DNA of 43,227 nucleotides from Lysobacterales bacterium (lineage in GTDB: Bacteria; Pseudomonadota; Gammaproteobacteria; Xanthomonadales; Rhodanobacteraceae), in the NCBI GenBank assembly GCA_015655335.1, contig JAATFF010000062.1:1-43227 (forward strand), given 5' to 3'. Shown here piece after piece: positions 42,766 through 43,227 of the stretch. The translations under genes were made by a program, and so were the position numbers. Numbering within the stretch: the first letter of the stretch is position 1; each line of letters opens with the position of its first letter. The notes beneath the pieces were generated by a model, which searched no databases, had not been told where the DNA came from, and worked only from the letters and a program-made list of their open reading frames with translations.

Positions 42766-43227
42766 TTAGAAGTTCGACACCGCAGGCAGCGGATGCGGCA
42801 TGTGCTCGGCCAACAAGCTGCCGTCGAGCAGACGCGGCAACAGCTCAAGCGCATCCTCAAAGCCGGTGATCGGCACATAAGGGATGCCCGCCGCACGGCA
42901 ATGCTCGATCAGGCGGTGCTTGGCAAAGACGAAATCGACCTGATCGGCAGCGCAGAAGTCCGACGCACCGTCGCCGATCAGCAAGGTCTTGGCGCCACCG
43001 GAGCGAGCTTGCGCCACGCAGGCGCACTTGCAGGTACCGCTGCGGCAACCCTCGGCCTGGAACGGCGACGTAAGCTGCCATTGGCGCGGAGGCGTGGCGG
43101 GAGCAAGGTGATTGGCCGCCAACGGAAGATCATCCAAGTCGTAGCGACCGAGGATGCGATGAATGGCGTAATCCAGACCGTCGCTGACGACGCGAATGGG
43201 GGTCTGCAGCTCGCGGGCGCGGGCTAC
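42766..43227 (-). CDS. MtnX-like HAD-IB phosphatase, N-terminus outside window
   Basis: The minus-strand frame is open from the right edge to the stop at 42766, giving 153 residues of C-terminal sequence. It holds PIRVVSDGLDYAIHRIL (motif II region, with the Ser) and TLLIGDGASDFCAADQVDFVFAK (motif IV, with the GDGxSD acidic pair). A CRSGTCKCAC block between them is typical of MtnX-like HAD-IB proteins. The nucleophile DxD motif lies outside. MtnX proper acts in methionine salvage, but these homologues occur in other clusters. The gene is 41 bases upstream of the aminotransferase on the same strand, so they likely act in one pathway, not identified here. Confidence 0.85.
   Translation of the reverse strand, partial: VARARELQTPIRVVSDGLDYAIHRILGRYDLDDLPLAANHLAPATPPRQWQLTSPFQAEGCRSGTCKCACVAQARSGGAKTLLIGDGASDFCAADQVDFVFAKHRLIEHCRAAGIPYVPITGFEDALELLPRLLDGSLLAEHMPHPLPAVSNF

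Overview
The window is chromosomal DNA of a GC-rich gammaproteobacterium, most likely Rhodanobacteraceae/Xanthomonadales (Dyella, Rhodanobacter or Luteibacter-like). The case rests on gene content: a leuS-lptE-holA block, a fimT-pilVWX-pilY1-pilE minor pilin operon, M13, M14 and M1 exopeptidases with export signals, and a Fiu/PiuC iron pair. This is inferred from protein families, not from a database search. No rRNA, tRNA, CRISPR array, phage or intact insertion sequence was seen.

Layout. 1-7.5 kb (minus strand): holA (cut by the left edge), lptE and leuS, preceded by a pqi-type lipid-transport operon (two half-size PqiA proteins, the MCE protein PqiB, the lipoprotein PqiC). 7.5-12.4 kb: a CnoX-like thioredoxin-TPR protein, a DUF4442 thioesterase-like protein, a convergent SDR, then a DUF502 membrane protein overlapping an M14 peptidase. 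12.4-15 kb: a multicopper oxidase remnant, then an M13 metallopeptidase lipoprotein closed by a strong terminator. 15-18.2 kb: a Fur-type promoter, a TonB siderophore receptor and PiuC. 18.2-25.3 kb (minus): the minor pilin operon and its regulatory region. 25.3-33.4 kb: rapA, an amino acid permease, a rhomboid protease, an NlpC/P60 hydrolase, YggS and an M20 peptidase. 33.6-35.7 kb: a ComEA-like protein, a SET-domain protein, a GNAT acetyltransferase and HutD. 35.7-41.2 kb: a membrane protein and an M1 peptidase, divergent from a TctD/TctE-type two-component system. 41.3-43.2 kb (minus): a class III aminotransferase broken by an in-frame TAG and a partial HAD-IB phosphatase.

The most interesting part is the type IV pilus block. 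PilY1, the tip adhesin, has an L-type-lectin-like N-terminal region in place of the usual von Willebrand A domain, a C-terminal beta-propeller with a calcium loop, and two runs of eight G in its coding strand, reminiscent of phase-variable Neisseria PilC. PilE has Cys instead of Gly at the prepilin cleavage position. Upstream of fimT lie two direct repeats exactly 21 bp apart that resemble AlgR boxes, plus a near-consensus CRP/Vfr/Clp site. This matches the known Pseudomonas wiring of the orthologous operon.

Other points worth checking are the amber codon in the aminotransferase, an intrinsic terminator embedded in the last codons of the sensor kinase, perfect dyads at several promoters, and the pairing of a class III aminotransferase with an MtnX-like phosphatase in an unidentified pathway.
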